DNA from: Kaistella faecalis
Lineage (GTDB): Bacteria; Bacteroidota; Bacteroidia; Flavobacteriales; Weeksellaceae
Direction of reading: 5' to 3'
DNA length: 64,000 bases
NCBI RefSeq assembly: GCF_019195395.1
Contig: NZ_CP078067.1
Location: forward strand, 186,001-250,000
The notes below the pieces were generated by a model. It was not told the DNA's origin. It worked only from the letters and a program-made list of their open reading frames with translations, and did no database searches. Position 1 is the first letter of the stretch. The number at the start of each line of letters is the position of its first letter. Position numbers and translations under genes: made by a program. This document shows positions 7,493-17,014 of the stretch, in pieces.

Positions 7493-10255
7493 TTAGAAAT
7501 TAGCTTTTAGTCCCAAAATGAATGTTCTTACCTGAGGATAAGTTCCGTAGTCGATACCCAATACCCCATTGGTAGAAGCAAATGCGTTTACTTCCGGATC
7601 GAATCCTGTATAATCTGTCCATGTATATAAATTCTGACCGGTCACGTATACATTAAGCTTACTAATCCCTTTAAACGTATTACTGAAATTATATCCCAAT
7701 GTTGCACTTTTCAGCTTGATAAATGAGCCATCCTCGATAAATCGGTCGGACACCAATTTTGAATTTGCTGCATATGCTCTTGGTACATCGGTAATATCAC
7801 CAGGTTTCATCCATCTGTTCAGTACATTGGTTGACTGGTTTTTGTGATCATTCATCATTTCTAATTCGAAACGGGATGCATTATAGATATCATTTCCATA
7901 AGAACCTGTTATCAGCAAATCCATATACCAATTCTTGTACGAAAAATTGTTCGTAAATCCGAACGTAAAGTCGGGATTTGGGTCTCCTATAAAAGTCCTG
8001 TCACCGGCACTAAGCATACCGTTTCCATCAAGGTCTTTATATATAATATCTCCTGTAGCAGCGTCTACTCCGCCAAACTGATAACCATAGAAAGCACTGA
8101 TTGGTTGTCCTGCAGAGAATCTCACTAAGTTTCCTGCACTCGGAATTCCGGCTTTATCAATATTTGGCATCCATTTAAGTTCTAAGACTTTACTTTGATT
8201 AAATGAAATATTGAAATTGGTGTTCCACGTAAGATTTTCATTTTTAATATTTACAGTATTTAAGGTAAATTCCATCCCTTTATTTTCCATGGAGCCTACG
8301 TTTCTCAGAATATTTCCTATAGATCCCATAGTAATCGGCATAATCAGATCATCTGTTTTTCTTTTATAGAAATCTGCTGTAAATTTGATCCGGTTGTTAG
8401 CCAAGCCAAAATCTATTCCCACATTGGTATCAGTCGTAACTTCCCAACCTATATCACTACCCCACTGATAAGTAGACCAGCTTCCTCCATCTTTATTAAG
8501 TCTCTCCAAATTGTAATGAGCATAGATAGGTATTCCAGAAGCATTTCCTGTCTTACCCCAACCACCTCTTACTTTCAGCTCAGATATTATATTATTATCT
8601 GCTAAGAATTCTTCGTTTCCAATGTTCCACGAAGCAGATACTCCCGGGAAGAATCCCCACTTTTTATCATCTGCTAACGCCGAGCTGCCATTCTCACGGA
8701 ACACAGCCATTACTGTATACTTATTGGCCAAAGTATAGACGGCCCTACCAAAGAATGATGCTTCTCTCAAAACTTCTTTCCTGTATATTTCTCCATGCGC
8801 CGGATTAGAGGCATCATAGACAAAGTGAGACTGTAAAGGATCTGCAAACTGGCTTCCCCAATAATACTGACCATCATTCTTACGCTCGTGCATTTGGAAA
8901 CCTCCCAATAGCCCTAAATCATGGATTCCTGATTTCAAGGTATAGTTCAGCGTATTTTCAAAGTTGAAATCCTGGAACGTTAAATTTGTTTCAGAACCGC
9001 TTCCTTTCTGTTGTCTTCCCCACTCCGAACGGTACGGATCGAGGAATCTGTCGTTTGTAGAGCTGATATGGTCTAAGGAAACGCTGGACTTCCAAACTAA
9101 ATCTTTAAGAAGGTTAACCTCAATTCCCAAGTTGGATAAAAATCTTTGAGTTTTGGTTCTGTCGGACTCCCTGTTCATAAAAGAAACCGGGTTCTCCCAA
9201 CCTCCTGTGAAAGGGTTTAATGCAAATTGTCCGTCTTTGTAGCCATTCAAATATTCACCTGACGAATCGGTAGGTCTTATTTTCACCTGACTGCCGTAAG
9301 CAGGCATAAAAGTAGGCGTAGTTAATGCAGACAAGATTACCCCACCTTGTGCTCCGGCATTATTATCCGATGTATTGTTTAAGCTTGTATTGATGTAATT
9401 TATACTTGAAGTTACCTTCAACCAGTTGATAACTTTTGCATCAAGATTTATTTTCGCAGAAGTTCTTCCGAAATCTGAAGGAGAAACGATACCTGTAATC
9501 CCCTGATATCCCAATGCCGTATAGGCTCTTACATTTTCGTTTCCGAATGCGTAGTTTACATTATAATTCTGATCGAAACCCGTACGGTACACTTCTTTTC
9601 TCCAATCCGTATTAATTCCGGCATACATAGGATCGTTTATCGTATTTAACCAGGCCGGATTTATTTCGGATATCAGAGTTTTGTATTGTTCCGGATTTAG
9701 AACATCGACGTTGTCTACCTTGTTAGATATTCCCCAATACGCATTGAAATTCAATTGAGGTTTGTTAGCCTTTCCTCTTTTGGTAGTAATAATAACAACA
9801 CCTCCTGAACCGCTGATGCCATAGATTGCAGTGGAAGTTGCATCTTTCAGGATTGTCATATCTACAATGTCATCGGTGTTGATTCCACTGATGTCAAATG
9901 TCTGGATTCCGTCGACCACATACAAAGGATTTACCCCCGATGAAATGGAGTTGTTGCCACGGATTTTCACGTTCAGGGATTGTCCCGGTTTACCGGAATT
10001 CTGAATAACGCTTACCCCGGCGGCATTTCCCTGCAATGCCTGGCCAACGTTATAAATCGGGCGGTTTTCGAAGACGTCAGCTTTAATGTTCTCAATAGCA
10101 CTCGTGGCATTTTTCTTTTTTACAGATCCATAACCAATCACTACTACTTCTTCAATATTCTTTTCTTTTAAAGAATCTGAAACCTGAGCGTTAACTCCAA
10201 AAGTGAAATAAAGTACGGCGATTAACCCGAGACTTTTAGAATAATTTAAATTCAT
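7493..10255 (-). CDS. susC: SusC/RagA-family TonB-dependent outer-membrane transporter
   Basis: A 920-residue TonB-dependent receptor that imports oligosaccharide across the outer membrane with SusD. It has a signal peptide (about 1-23), a TonB-box-like VVVIGYG stretch at about 37-43, a plug domain with SusC signatures (NVGQALQGNAAGV, VKIRGNNSISSG, PLYVVDGI, ILKDATSTAIYGISGSGGVVIITTKRG) and a 22-strand barrel ending in FILGLKANF. The carboxypeptidase-regulatory-like domain that usually precedes the plug in SusC proteins is missing: only about 13 residues separate the signal peptide from the TonB-box-like region. It is the first gene of the locus operon, with its own promoter and a palindromic candidate operator. 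Confidence 0.95.
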   Translation of the reverse strand: MNLNYSKSLGLIAVLYFTFGVNAQVSDSLKEKNIEEVVVIGYGSVKKKNATSAIENIKADVFENRPIYNVGQALQGNAAGVSVIQNSGKPGQSLNVKIRGNNSISSGVNPLYVVDGIQTFDISGINTDDIVDMTILKDATSTAIYGISGSGGVVIITTKRGKANKPQLNFNAYWGISNKVDNVDVLNPEQYKTLISEINPAWLNTINDPMYAGINTDWRKEVYRTGFDQNYNVNYAFGNENVRAYTALGYQGITGIVSPSDFGRTSAKINLDAKVINWLKVTSSINYINTSLNNTSDNNAGAQGGVILSALTTPTFMPAYGSQVKIRPTDSSGEYLNGYKDGQFALNPFTGGWENPVSFMNRESDRTKTQRFLSNLGIEVNLLKDLVWKSSVSLDHISSTNDRFLDPYRSEWGRQQKGSGSETNLTFQDFNFENTLNYTLKSGIHDLGLLGGFQMHERKNDGQYYWGSQFADPLQSHFVYDASNPAHGEIYRKEVLREASFFGRAVYTLANKYTVMAVFRENGSSALADDKKWGFFPGVSASWNIGNEEFLADNNIISELKVRGGWGKTGNASGIPIYAHYNLERLNKDGGSWSTYQWGSDIGWEVTTDTNVGIDFGLANNRIKFTADFYKRKTDDLIMPITMGSIGNILRNVGSMENKGMEFTLNTVNIKNENLTWNTNFNISFNQSKVLELKWMPNIDKAGIPSAGNLVRFSAGQPISAFYGYQFGGVDAATGDIIYKDLDGNGMLSAGDRTFIGDPNPDFTFGFTNNFSYKNWYMDLLITGSYGNDIYNASRFELEMMNDHKNQSTNVLNRWMKPGDITDVPRAYAANSKLVSDRFIEDGSFIKLKSATLGYNFSNTFKGISKLNVYVTGQNLYTWTDYTGFDPEVNAFASTNGVLGIDYGTYPQVRTFILGLKANF

Positions 10256-10273
10256 TTTTTATAGTTTTTGTTA

Positions 10274-10286
10274 TCTCAATTTGAGA
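10274..10286. promoter_or_regulatory. Candidate operator palindrome upstream of susC
   Basis: A perfect inverted repeat, TCTCAA-T-TTGAGA, begins 18 bp before the susC start codon; further matching pairs flank it (TT..AA). It falls just downstream of the candidate -7 box, at the expected transcription start, where a repressor would block initiation. The nearby NrtR-type regulator is the obvious candidate ligand, but this pairing is an inference. Confidence 0.5.
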
Positions 10287-10289
10287 CAA

Positions 10290-10316
10290 TAAATGTAATC
10301 TTTTTTTCAATACAAT
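10290..10316 (-). promoter_or_regulatory. Candidate susC operon promoter
   Basis: On the minus strand TACATTTA (10290-10297) matches seven of eight positions of the Bacteroidota -7 box TAnnTTTG, with a TTG about 15 bp upstream (10313-10315). The transcript would start inside the downstream palindrome. Confidence 0.4.
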
Positions 10317-10456
10317 TAATTTTTTTTTAATTAATTTCATTTTTTCCTCTATTTTTGAGGCTTTAAATACTTAATTTTAGTTAAATATGCGTAGACAGAC
10401 AATAAATTTTCTTCCCCAAATATTAACTCTGCAATAAAAAATCATATTTTTCTAAA

Positions 10457-11650
10457 ATGATTCAAAAATATTCCAGGATTGCACTTCCTCTTAAAATCAG
10501 TTTTCTGATCTTTTCCATGGTTTTGAACTGTATGGGAATTATCATTCTGCAGCTTTCTGAAGAAAACATTTCATACACTAATTTAGGATTCCTTGAGGCT
10601 TTTAAAGATTTACCAATTGCGATTGTCTCTTTGTTCGCAGCCATTTTTATCAACCGTTTTGGGAGCAAAATATCTTTAATTTTTTCCCTCACTATTGTTG
10701 CAGTTTGCAGTTTCCTACTGCCGTTTGTCGGAGGTTTCTGGTTTTTTAAATTATGGTTTGCCATTATAGGAATCAGTTTTTCTGTAGCTAAGATTTCGGT
10801 TTACGGAATTTTAAGGAATAATATTCTGGAAGAAACTCCTCTGGCAAAAGTCATGAGCAGTGTTGAGGCCTCATTTATGATTGGAATTTTCGTGGTAAAC
10901 ATTGGTTTTGGATGGCTTATTTCCAGTGAATATGCTGATTACTGGAAATTCGGGTTCTGGATAATTGCTCTTTTGGCAGTCATCAATATTTTACTGCTGC
11001 TGAACGCACAAATTGGGAAAGATGCTGACCGTTCAAAACTATTTTCATTTCGTGAGGTGACAGAATTCTTCAGCAAAAAGTACCTTCTCTTCTTTCTGAT
11101 TATTTTTGCAATTGTTTTTATTGAACAGAATTTCAATTCCTGGCTTCCTTCTTTTTACAAAAAGCATCTGAATGTGAATTCTTTCTTTGCGCTCCAGGCT
11201 TCGGCATTTTTGGCTTTGTTTTCATACATCGGGAGAATAATTACCTCACGGATTATTCAGCATTTTTCTCTGGCAAGATATTTTATTGGGTGTACTTTAG
11301 CCATTCTGGGCATGCTTTTCTTATTCCAGGCATTGGTAACAAACGGTTATCTGCAGATTACACTTTATATTTTTCCCTTAATCGGATTGTTTCTTTCACC
11401 ACTTTATCCGGTTATCAGCTCCCAAATGATCACTAATATCGGTAAGACAGAAATTCATTTGTTTACCAGTCTGATTGTTATTTTCTCTTCCTTAGGCAGC
11501 TCGGTGGGTTCTATTATTATGTCCTATGTATTTGAATTTGAATATGGTGGCTACTATGCACTATTTATTTCCGGAGCCGTTTTTGGTTTATTATTTCTAA
11601 GTTTCATTTATTTCCGGTCTTTTGTCTCAAAAAAAGAAAATAATTGTTAG
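10457..11650 (+). CDS. Major facilitator superfamily sugar transporter
   Basis: A 397-residue inner-membrane protein with about 12 hydrophobic segments and the MFS loop signature between the second and third (INRFGSKISLI). It is transcribed away from susC and followed 11 bp later by the regulator. In Bacteroidota glycan loci such a permease brings the final mono- or disaccharide into the cytoplasm, which fits here. The substrate cannot be inferred from sequence alone. The two halves of the protein are joined by a charged loop around residue 190. Confidence 0.82.
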   Translation: MIQKYSRIALPLKISFLIFSMVLNCMGIIILQLSEENISYTNLGFLEAFKDLPIAIVSLFAAIFINRFGSKISLIFSLTIVAVCSFLLPFVGGFWFFKLWFAIIGISFSVAKISVYGILRNNILEETPLAKVMSSVEASFMIGIFVVNIGFGWLISSEYADYWKFGFWIIALLAVINILLLLNAQIGKDADRSKLFSFREVTEFFSKKYLLFFLIIFAIVFIEQNFNSWLPSFYKKHLNVNSFFALQASAFLALFSYIGRIITSRIIQHFSLARYFIGCTLAILGMLFLFQALVTNGYLQITLYIFPLIGLFLSPLYPVISSQMITNIGKTEIHLFTSLIVIFSSLGSSVGSIIMSYVFEFEYGGYYALFISGAVFGLLFLSFIYFRSFVSKKENNC

Positions 11651-11661
11651 TTTTGTTAAAT

Positions 11662-12405
11662 ATGAAAGTAGACGATTCAAAAAACAAACAGAATTTACAG
11701 GAACTCATCGACACCAAAGACTTTGTACGGCACATTTCGGTAGATTGTGTAATCTTTGGTTTTCATCAGGATATTCTCAAAGTATTGCTTTTGAAATACC
11801 ATGATTTAGATCTCTGGTCTTTGCCTGGCGGATTTGTTTTTAATGATGAAGACGTACACGAGGCGGCTTTTCGGGTGCTTTACGAAAGAACACATCTTTC
11901 CGATATTTTTTTGGAACAGTTTCACACATTTGGTGAGAAAAACAGAACCGAAAACAATGTTCACCAGATCCTCCTTAAAAATAAAAATATTGAGGTCCCA
12001 ACCGATCACTGGATTTTTCAGCGTTTTATTACAGTAGGATACTGCAGCCTGATCGATTTTTCACTGGTCGATACTTTTCCGGATACTTTTAATGAAACCT
12101 GCGAATGGTTCGAAGTGAATAAACTTCCCAAAATGGCTTTCGATCATGAAAGAATTATTAATTGCGGGCTCCAGCACATCCGGAAAAACATCGACACACA
12201 AATCGTTGCGAGTAATCTTCTTCCCGAAAAATTTACGATGAAGGAACTTCAGACTGTATATGAAACAGTTTTAGATGAGAAGTTCCGGAGAAATAATTTT
12301 CAGCGGAAAATTCTGGCACTTAATACGTTAGAAAGACTGGAGAAATTCTTCGACGGTTCTGCCAACAAAGCCCCTTATCTCTACAAATTTGTGGATAAAA
12401 AATAA
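11662..12405 (+). CDS. NrtR-type transcriptional regulator (Nudix-like plus winged helix)
   Basis: A 247-residue regulator. Residues about 20-150 form a Nudix fold but the catalytic box is degraded: it keeps G57 and E63, while the core REUxEExG reads R71-V-L-Y-E-R-T-H, losing two of the metal-binding glutamates, so it should bind rather than hydrolyse its ligand. The C-terminal part (about 165-247) matches the winged-helix domain of this family (FTMKELQTVYETVL, NNFQRKILAL). The family controls NAD or sugar catabolism genes. The ATG at 11662 is chosen because an upstream TTG lies inside the permease gene. Its position suggests that it senses a sugar metabolite and controls the adjacent glycan operon. 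Confidence 0.85.
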   Translation: MKVDDSKNKQNLQELIDTKDFVRHISVDCVIFGFHQDILKVLLLKYHDLDLWSLPGGFVFNDEDVHEAAFRVLYERTHLSDIFLEQFHTFGEKNRTENNVHQILLKNKNIEVPTDHWIFQRFITVGYCSLIDFSLVDTFPDTFNETCEWFEVNKLPKMAFDHERIINCGLQHIRKNIDTQIVASNLLPEKFTMKELQTVYETVLDEKFRRNNFQRKILALNTLERLEKFFDGSANKAPYLYKFVDKK

Positions 12406-12483
12406 ACATTGATTCCTTAAATATTTTCCGAAATATTTCGCCACCTTTCCGAAAAATCCTAATTTTAGGCAAATATAAAAATT

Positions 12484-13665
12484 ATGTCATACTACCCGCT
12501 TACAACCATTCCGGATTACTACTTCATGGATGAACTTTTAACTGATGAACACAAGTTAATCCGCCAATCGGTAAGAGATTGGGTTGAAAGTTTTGTAATG
12601 CCGAAAATAGATGAAGCGGCACAGAACCACACCGATATTCCCAGCCTGATGAAAGAATTAGGGAAAATCGGCGCTTTGGGGCCATACATTCCTGAAGAAT
12701 ACGGAGGTTCAGGTCTTGACCAGATTTCCTACGGAATTATTATGCAGGAACTGGAAAGAGGTGATTCTGCAGTGCGTTCCGCAGCTTCTGTACAGAGTTC
12801 CCTCGTCATGTTCCCAATCAACGAATACGGTTCAGAAGAACAGAAACATAAATATTTACCCCACTTAGCTTCAGGTGAAATGATCGGCGCTTTTGGGCTT
12901 ACAGAACCTAATCATGGTTCTGACCCGAGTTCTATGGAAACGCATTTCGAAGATAAAGGCGATCATTATTTGCTGAACGGTGCCAAAATGTGGATTACCA
13001 ATGCGCCGTTGTGTGACATTGCCGTTGTCTGGGCAAAGAATGAAGAAGGAAAAGTTCAGGGATTGATTGTAGAACGTTCTTTCGAAGGATTTACCACTCC
13101 CGAAACTCATAATAAATGGAGCCTGCGTGCTTCCAAAACCGGTGAACTGGTTTTCAATAATGTAAAAGTTCCTAAAGAAAATCTGTTACCAAAAGTAGTT
13201 GGATTAAAAGGACCGCTTTCCTGCCTAAATTCTGCAAGATACGGTATTTCATGGGGCGTAATCGGCGCTGCAATAGACTGTTACTGTACAGCTGTTCAAT
13301 ACTCCAAGGAAAGAAAACAGTTTGGAAAACCCATTGCATCCTTCCAGTTACAGCAGAAAAAAATTGCTGAATTCTTAACGGAAATCACCAAAGCACAGTT
13401 GCTCTGCCTCCAGTTAGGAAACCTGAAAAATGCTCATAAAGCAAGTCCTGCACAGATTTCAATGGCGAAGCGAAACAACGTAAAAATGGCGATTGATATT
13501 GCCAGAGAATCCCGACAAATGCTTGGCGGAATGGGAATCATGGGAGAATTCCCGATGATGCGTCACGCGGCCAATTTAGAATCTGTGATCACTTACGAAG
13601 GAACCCACGATATTCATTTACTCATTACAGGAATGGATGTAACAGGAATCAATGCCTTCGGATAG
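12484..13665 (+). CDS. gcdH: Acyl-CoA dehydrogenase, glutaryl-CoA dehydrogenase type
   Basis: A 393-residue FAD-dependent acyl-CoA dehydrogenase. The acyl-CoA dehydrogenase signatures are GAFGLTEPNHGSDPSSM (about 136-151) and MLGGMGIMGEFPMMRHAANLESV (about 347-368). The catalytic base is Glu372 in TYEGTHDIH. Arg98 in VRSAASVQSSLVM corresponds to the arginine typical of glutaryl-CoA dehydrogenase, which oxidises and decarboxylates glutaryl-CoA to crotonyl-CoA in lysine and tryptophan breakdown. The closeness to the mitochondrial enzyme over the whole length makes this subfamily assignment likely. It appears monocistronic, ending in a strong terminator. Confidence 0.85.
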   Translation: MSYYPLTTIPDYYFMDELLTDEHKLIRQSVRDWVESFVMPKIDEAAQNHTDIPSLMKELGKIGALGPYIPEEYGGSGLDQISYGIIMQELERGDSAVRSAASVQSSLVMFPINEYGSEEQKHKYLPHLASGEMIGAFGLTEPNHGSDPSSMETHFEDKGDHYLLNGAKMWITNAPLCDIAVVWAKNEEGKVQGLIVERSFEGFTTPETHNKWSLRASKTGELVFNNVKVPKENLLPKVVGLKGPLSCLNSARYGISWGVIGAAIDCYCTAVQYSKERKQFGKPIASFQLQQKKIAEFLTEITKAQLLCLQLGNLKNAHKASPAQISMAKRNNVKMAIDIARESRQMLGGMGIMGEFPMMRHAANLESVITYEGTHDIHLLITGMDVTGINAFG

Positions 13666-13687
13666 AGATTTAAATATTATAAAAAAA

Positions 13688-13707
13688 GCCTTCAGAAATC
13701 TGAAGGC
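13688..13707. terminator. Bidirectional intrinsic terminator
   Basis: An 8-bp stem GCCTTCAG / CTGAAGGC with loop AAAT, flanked by A7 on the left and T5 on the right, between two convergent genes. Confidence 0.88.
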
Positions 13708-13715
13708 TTTTTCAG

Positions 13716-16448
13716 TTAATTTCCCCACGTTTCTTTCACTTCTTCAACAAACTCCAGTTGCGGATCAAGAATATCGAGAATTACATTTTTAATAGATTTC
13801 ATCGGAATTTCTAAAAGCTGTTCCGAGATTTCTCTTTCTCCGAAAAGATGAAGATTCTGCACTCCTTTTGTTACTTCAGCAAAACTCCAGATTCCGCATT
13901 GCAGATAATTATCCGGATATTTTTCTGCGCTTAAAACCGAATAAGCATACACTGAAAGTTGCATCGCCTGCTTATATTCATCTCTGAAAAATAATTCTTC
14001 CAGCTTTTCTTCGTCTTCCGCTTTTTTCGGTGCTGAGATCGAAAGATTTTTAGTTTTTGCAGTTTTGAAATCGATAATCCTCAGATTTCCGTTCAGGCGG
14101 TCAACACGGTCGATAAAACCATAGAAATATACCGGATTTGTTTTTTCTTCATCCAGGAAAAATTCAACATTCTCAAAATTACCTTCCACACTTAATATCT
14201 CCAGTGAGTTTCCTTCTTCCAGCAATTTTTTATCATATTCGATGACGCTCCGCACTACCCTTTCTGCGATGGATTTATGAATGAAATTCATTCCCTTTTC
14301 GTAAAATTCAGTTTGGTGTTTCAGTTTTTCGATGGCTTGGTTAATGACTTTAACAATAACTTCATCCGAAAACTCTAAATCATTAACTGTTAACTTTTTA
14401 CCGATAAATTTTTCATATATATCCTGAAGGGCGTAATGCACCAAATTCCCATAACTTCGCTGCGAGAGTTCTTCTTCAATTTCAGTGGCTTCCCGCGTGT
14501 TCAGGATTTTTGTCAGGTAAAAATCGACTGGATTATAGATATAAGAAGTAAGATGCGAGGCCGAAACCTTCTTTTTCCATTCATCAAGTTTCTCCAAGAC
14601 CTTCTCTGTTTTCTTAATGTGCATCGGTTCCTGGCGTATAGGATCTGAAGAGTTTTCAATGATAATATTTTCAAGTTGGTGATACGGATCTTCAATTTCG
14701 ATTTGCGTAATAAAACGGCTTTTTTCACCGGTATTCACCCCTGAACCCAAAGCGTTAAAAAGGAGATGGACATTCCTCGAATCCTGAATCAACCGGTAAA
14801 AGTGATAGGCATAAATTCCGTCATTTTCTAAGAACGTATGCAAACCAAAATGTTTCCTGATGTCAAAAGGCAAATAGGTATTCTGTGAATTACCCAGCGG
14901 CAGTTTTCCTTCGTTGGCAGAGAGTAAAATAATGTTTTCAAAATTTAAAAGTCTGGTTTCCAAAAGTCCCATCACCTGTAATCCGGCCAACGGTTCTCCC
15001 TGAAAATCAATAGCTTCAGAACTCACCAACTGGTTGATCAGCACTTCCAGGGTTTCCATATTTATAGGGAATGAATATGGCGAAAGCTGATTTTTAATGA
15101 TCTTAAAACTCTTTTCAAAGTGAGCAATATTTTCATATAAAATATCATCCAGTTCTCTGAATTTCAGCGCATAACAATAACTGATCAGCAAATCTAAAAA
15201 CTCAGTCACTGATGACGGTTTCTGAAAAAGCTGAAAATAAGAAAGATCAGAAAGTAAATCTGAGAACTGTTTTTTGGATATATAAACAATATTTCTTTCT
15301 TCAATTGTCGCTTTGAAAACCGAGATCATATTTCTGTCTGCGTCTCCGTTCGGAAGTTCTTCTAAAACGGCAAGCACATCATTATAGTAATAGGAAGAAT
15401 CCTTTTGTTCAAGCTGTTTCTGAAGATAAAACAGTTTTTTCATGGCATTGCTGAACGCAAGATTTTTCAGCGGGAATCCCATGGTGATGTTAAGATATTC
15501 TACCGTGCTGATCGCATCTAAAGTTGCAGGAAGCAAATTTTCGTCGAGTAAAACAACGGCAGTTTTCAACAGATCCTCTGGATTGATTTCTTTAAAAATC
15601 TCAGGCAGCACTTTCGCCTGGGTTATGTTTCCGGAAACTTCGTAAACTTTGATCTTTTTTGCCTGCGCAAAATCATTCTCCATCCAACTGAAAGGCCGGC
15701 TCTCATTAAATTCTTTCCAGGTTTTATGGCTCCGCAGGAATTTTCCTGCTTCCTGTCTTTCATCATTCACATAATACTCATCCGCCTGAAAAAAACACTG
15801 CGCTTTATCCCACTGCAAAAGACTTTTAACCAGTTTTTCCTCTACAGGAGTAAACGCATTAAAGCCGCAGAAGACAAATTTTTCATCAGTATTTTGTGCA
15901 AAACCTTCAACTTTATTTTTTGCAGATTCGTGAATCATTCCCGGTGTTGCCCAATTTCTCTCGCTGAGCTTCATCTTCAGGAGCGGAAGAAATACCGTCA
16001 TTTTCTGCCAGAAATTGAGAAATCTCTTTCTTGGAGTATCGTCGGATTCTCCCAGATTTTCGGACCAGTTTTTGATTCTTTCCTCGTCGAACATGTATTC
16101 CAGAACCTGCTGGTCGCTTTCGGAAAACTTTAAGATATCATCCCAATCCTTCAAAAGCGTAGGAAACCATTTCAGGAAGTTAGAAAAATCTTCGTCTGGA
16201 TGCAGGTCCCGGTAAACCCCGAAGGAAAAAAGCCACATCGAAATCCCCTGAATAGGTTGCTTACCCGAGAGATTTTTAATTAAATCTTCTACGGTGAAAA
16301 AGTTGGGTAGAAAGCCCGAATACTGCTTTTCTTTGAGGATTTTTTTAATGAAAACCACAGGTCTTTTACCTGGAAGCACAATATTGAATTCCGACAGATC
16401 TGAATTTTGGGCGAGAAGTTCGGTGACGATTTTATCAAGAAATTTCAT
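13716..16448 (-). CDS. AddB-like PD-(D/E)XK nuclease-family protein
   Basis: A 910-residue protein resembling AddB/RexB-type helicase-nuclease subunits. The C-terminal nuclease domain has a SYGNLVHYALQDIYEKF helix with the upstream His, GFIDRVDRL with the first metal-binding Asp, and IIDFKTAK with the D-x-K pair. The N-terminal half is a degenerate superfamily-I helicase fold with no recognisable Walker A motif. It is expected to act in double-strand break processing together with an AddA/UvrD-type helicase, which is not in this window. The start at 16448 (MKFLDKIVTE) was chosen because the 12 upstream codons are hydrophobic filler. Family known; details inferred. Confidence 0.78.
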   Translation of the reverse strand: MKFLDKIVTELLAQNSDLSEFNIVLPGKRPVVFIKKILKEKQYSGFLPNFFTVEDLIKNLSGKQPIQGISMWLFSFGVYRDLHPDEDFSNFLKWFPTLLKDWDDILKFSESDQQVLEYMFDEERIKNWSENLGESDDTPRKRFLNFWQKMTVFLPLLKMKLSERNWATPGMIHESAKNKVEGFAQNTDEKFVFCGFNAFTPVEEKLVKSLLQWDKAQCFFQADEYYVNDERQEAGKFLRSHKTWKEFNESRPFSWMENDFAQAKKIKVYEVSGNITQAKVLPEIFKEINPEDLLKTAVVLLDENLLPATLDAISTVEYLNITMGFPLKNLAFSNAMKKLFYLQKQLEQKDSSYYYNDVLAVLEELPNGDADRNMISVFKATIEERNIVYISKKQFSDLLSDLSYFQLFQKPSSVTEFLDLLISYCYALKFRELDDILYENIAHFEKSFKIIKNQLSPYSFPINMETLEVLINQLVSSEAIDFQGEPLAGLQVMGLLETRLLNFENIILLSANEGKLPLGNSQNTYLPFDIRKHFGLHTFLENDGIYAYHFYRLIQDSRNVHLLFNALGSGVNTGEKSRFITQIEIEDPYHQLENIIIENSSDPIRQEPMHIKKTEKVLEKLDEWKKKVSASHLTSYIYNPVDFYLTKILNTREATEIEEELSQRSYGNLVHYALQDIYEKFIGKKLTVNDLEFSDEVIVKVINQAIEKLKHQTEFYEKGMNFIHKSIAERVVRSVIEYDKKLLEEGNSLEILSVEGNFENVEFFLDEEKTNPVYFYGFIDRVDRLNGNLRIIDFKTAKTKNLSISAPKKAEDEEKLEELFFRDEYKQAMQLSVYAYSVLSAEKYPDNYLQCGIWSFAEVTKGVQNLHLFGEREISEQLLEIPMKSIKNVILDILDPQLEFVEEVKETWGN

Positions 16449-16488
16449 AAAGAATATAAAGATGTAAATTAAGAAAAATTCCATAAAA

Positions 16489-16521
16489 AAACATCAGGAA
16501 AATCTTATAATCCTGATGTTT
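16489..16521 (-). terminator. Intrinsic terminator after the 138-aa lipoprotein gene
   Basis: An 11-bp stem AAACATCAGGA / TCCTGATGTTT with an 11-base loop; on the minus strand it is followed by a T tract. Confidence 0.8.
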
Positions 16522-16544
16522 AAAAATGATATACTGATCTGTGT

Positions 16545-16961
16545 TTATTCAACTACGATTGTCCGTTCAATCCATGTATTTGCGCCGGCTGCATCTTTGC
16601 CGGTCCAGAATTTAAAAAGATAAGTTCCTGTTTCCTGAGGCCGGAAATTAATTTGAGAAGTTCTGGTCGCCATTTCACCGCAACTGGCAGATGTTTTAAA
16701 TTTATAGGTAATCACTTTACGCTCAAGCGGTGCAGTATGCTGATAATCGTAGCCGTAAAAGCCCTCGCATTGCGTACTGAACTGCGAGTAGGTTTTGATC
16801 GTCTGCGTACTGTAAATATCCATCGTATCCTGTGCGATTTTCACACTGTCGATTTTTAGAGGTTCGGTGCTGGTGATTTCATCGCCCTCTAGCCGGTCAT
16901 TACAACTCGCTAAACCGAATAGTAAAACAGCGGCAAAAATTGATTTGAATATTGTTTTCAT
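16545..16961 (-). CDS. Putative lipoprotein
   Basis: A 138-residue protein with a lipoprotein signal (LASC, Cys at about 20). After an acidic spacer it has a compact beta-rich domain with two further Cys residues (QCEGFYGYDY, SASCGEM) that could form a disulfide, then a region reading TYLFKFW.GKDAAG, which resembles small immunoglobulin-like sandwich domains. No specific family recognised. It is flanked by a terminator downstream and separated by 53 bp from rsmG upstream. Confidence 0.7.
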   Translation of the reverse strand: MKTIFKSIFAAVLLFGLASCNDRLEGDEITSTEPLKIDSVKIAQDTMDIYSTQTIKTYSQFSTQCEGFYGYDYQHTAPLERKVITYKFKTSASCGEMATRTSQINFRPQETGTYLFKFWTGKDAAGANTWIERTIVVE

Positions 16962-17014
16962 AAAAGTAAAATTTATTAGTGAAACAGTAACAATAATTAC
17001 TTTAATCTAATGAA

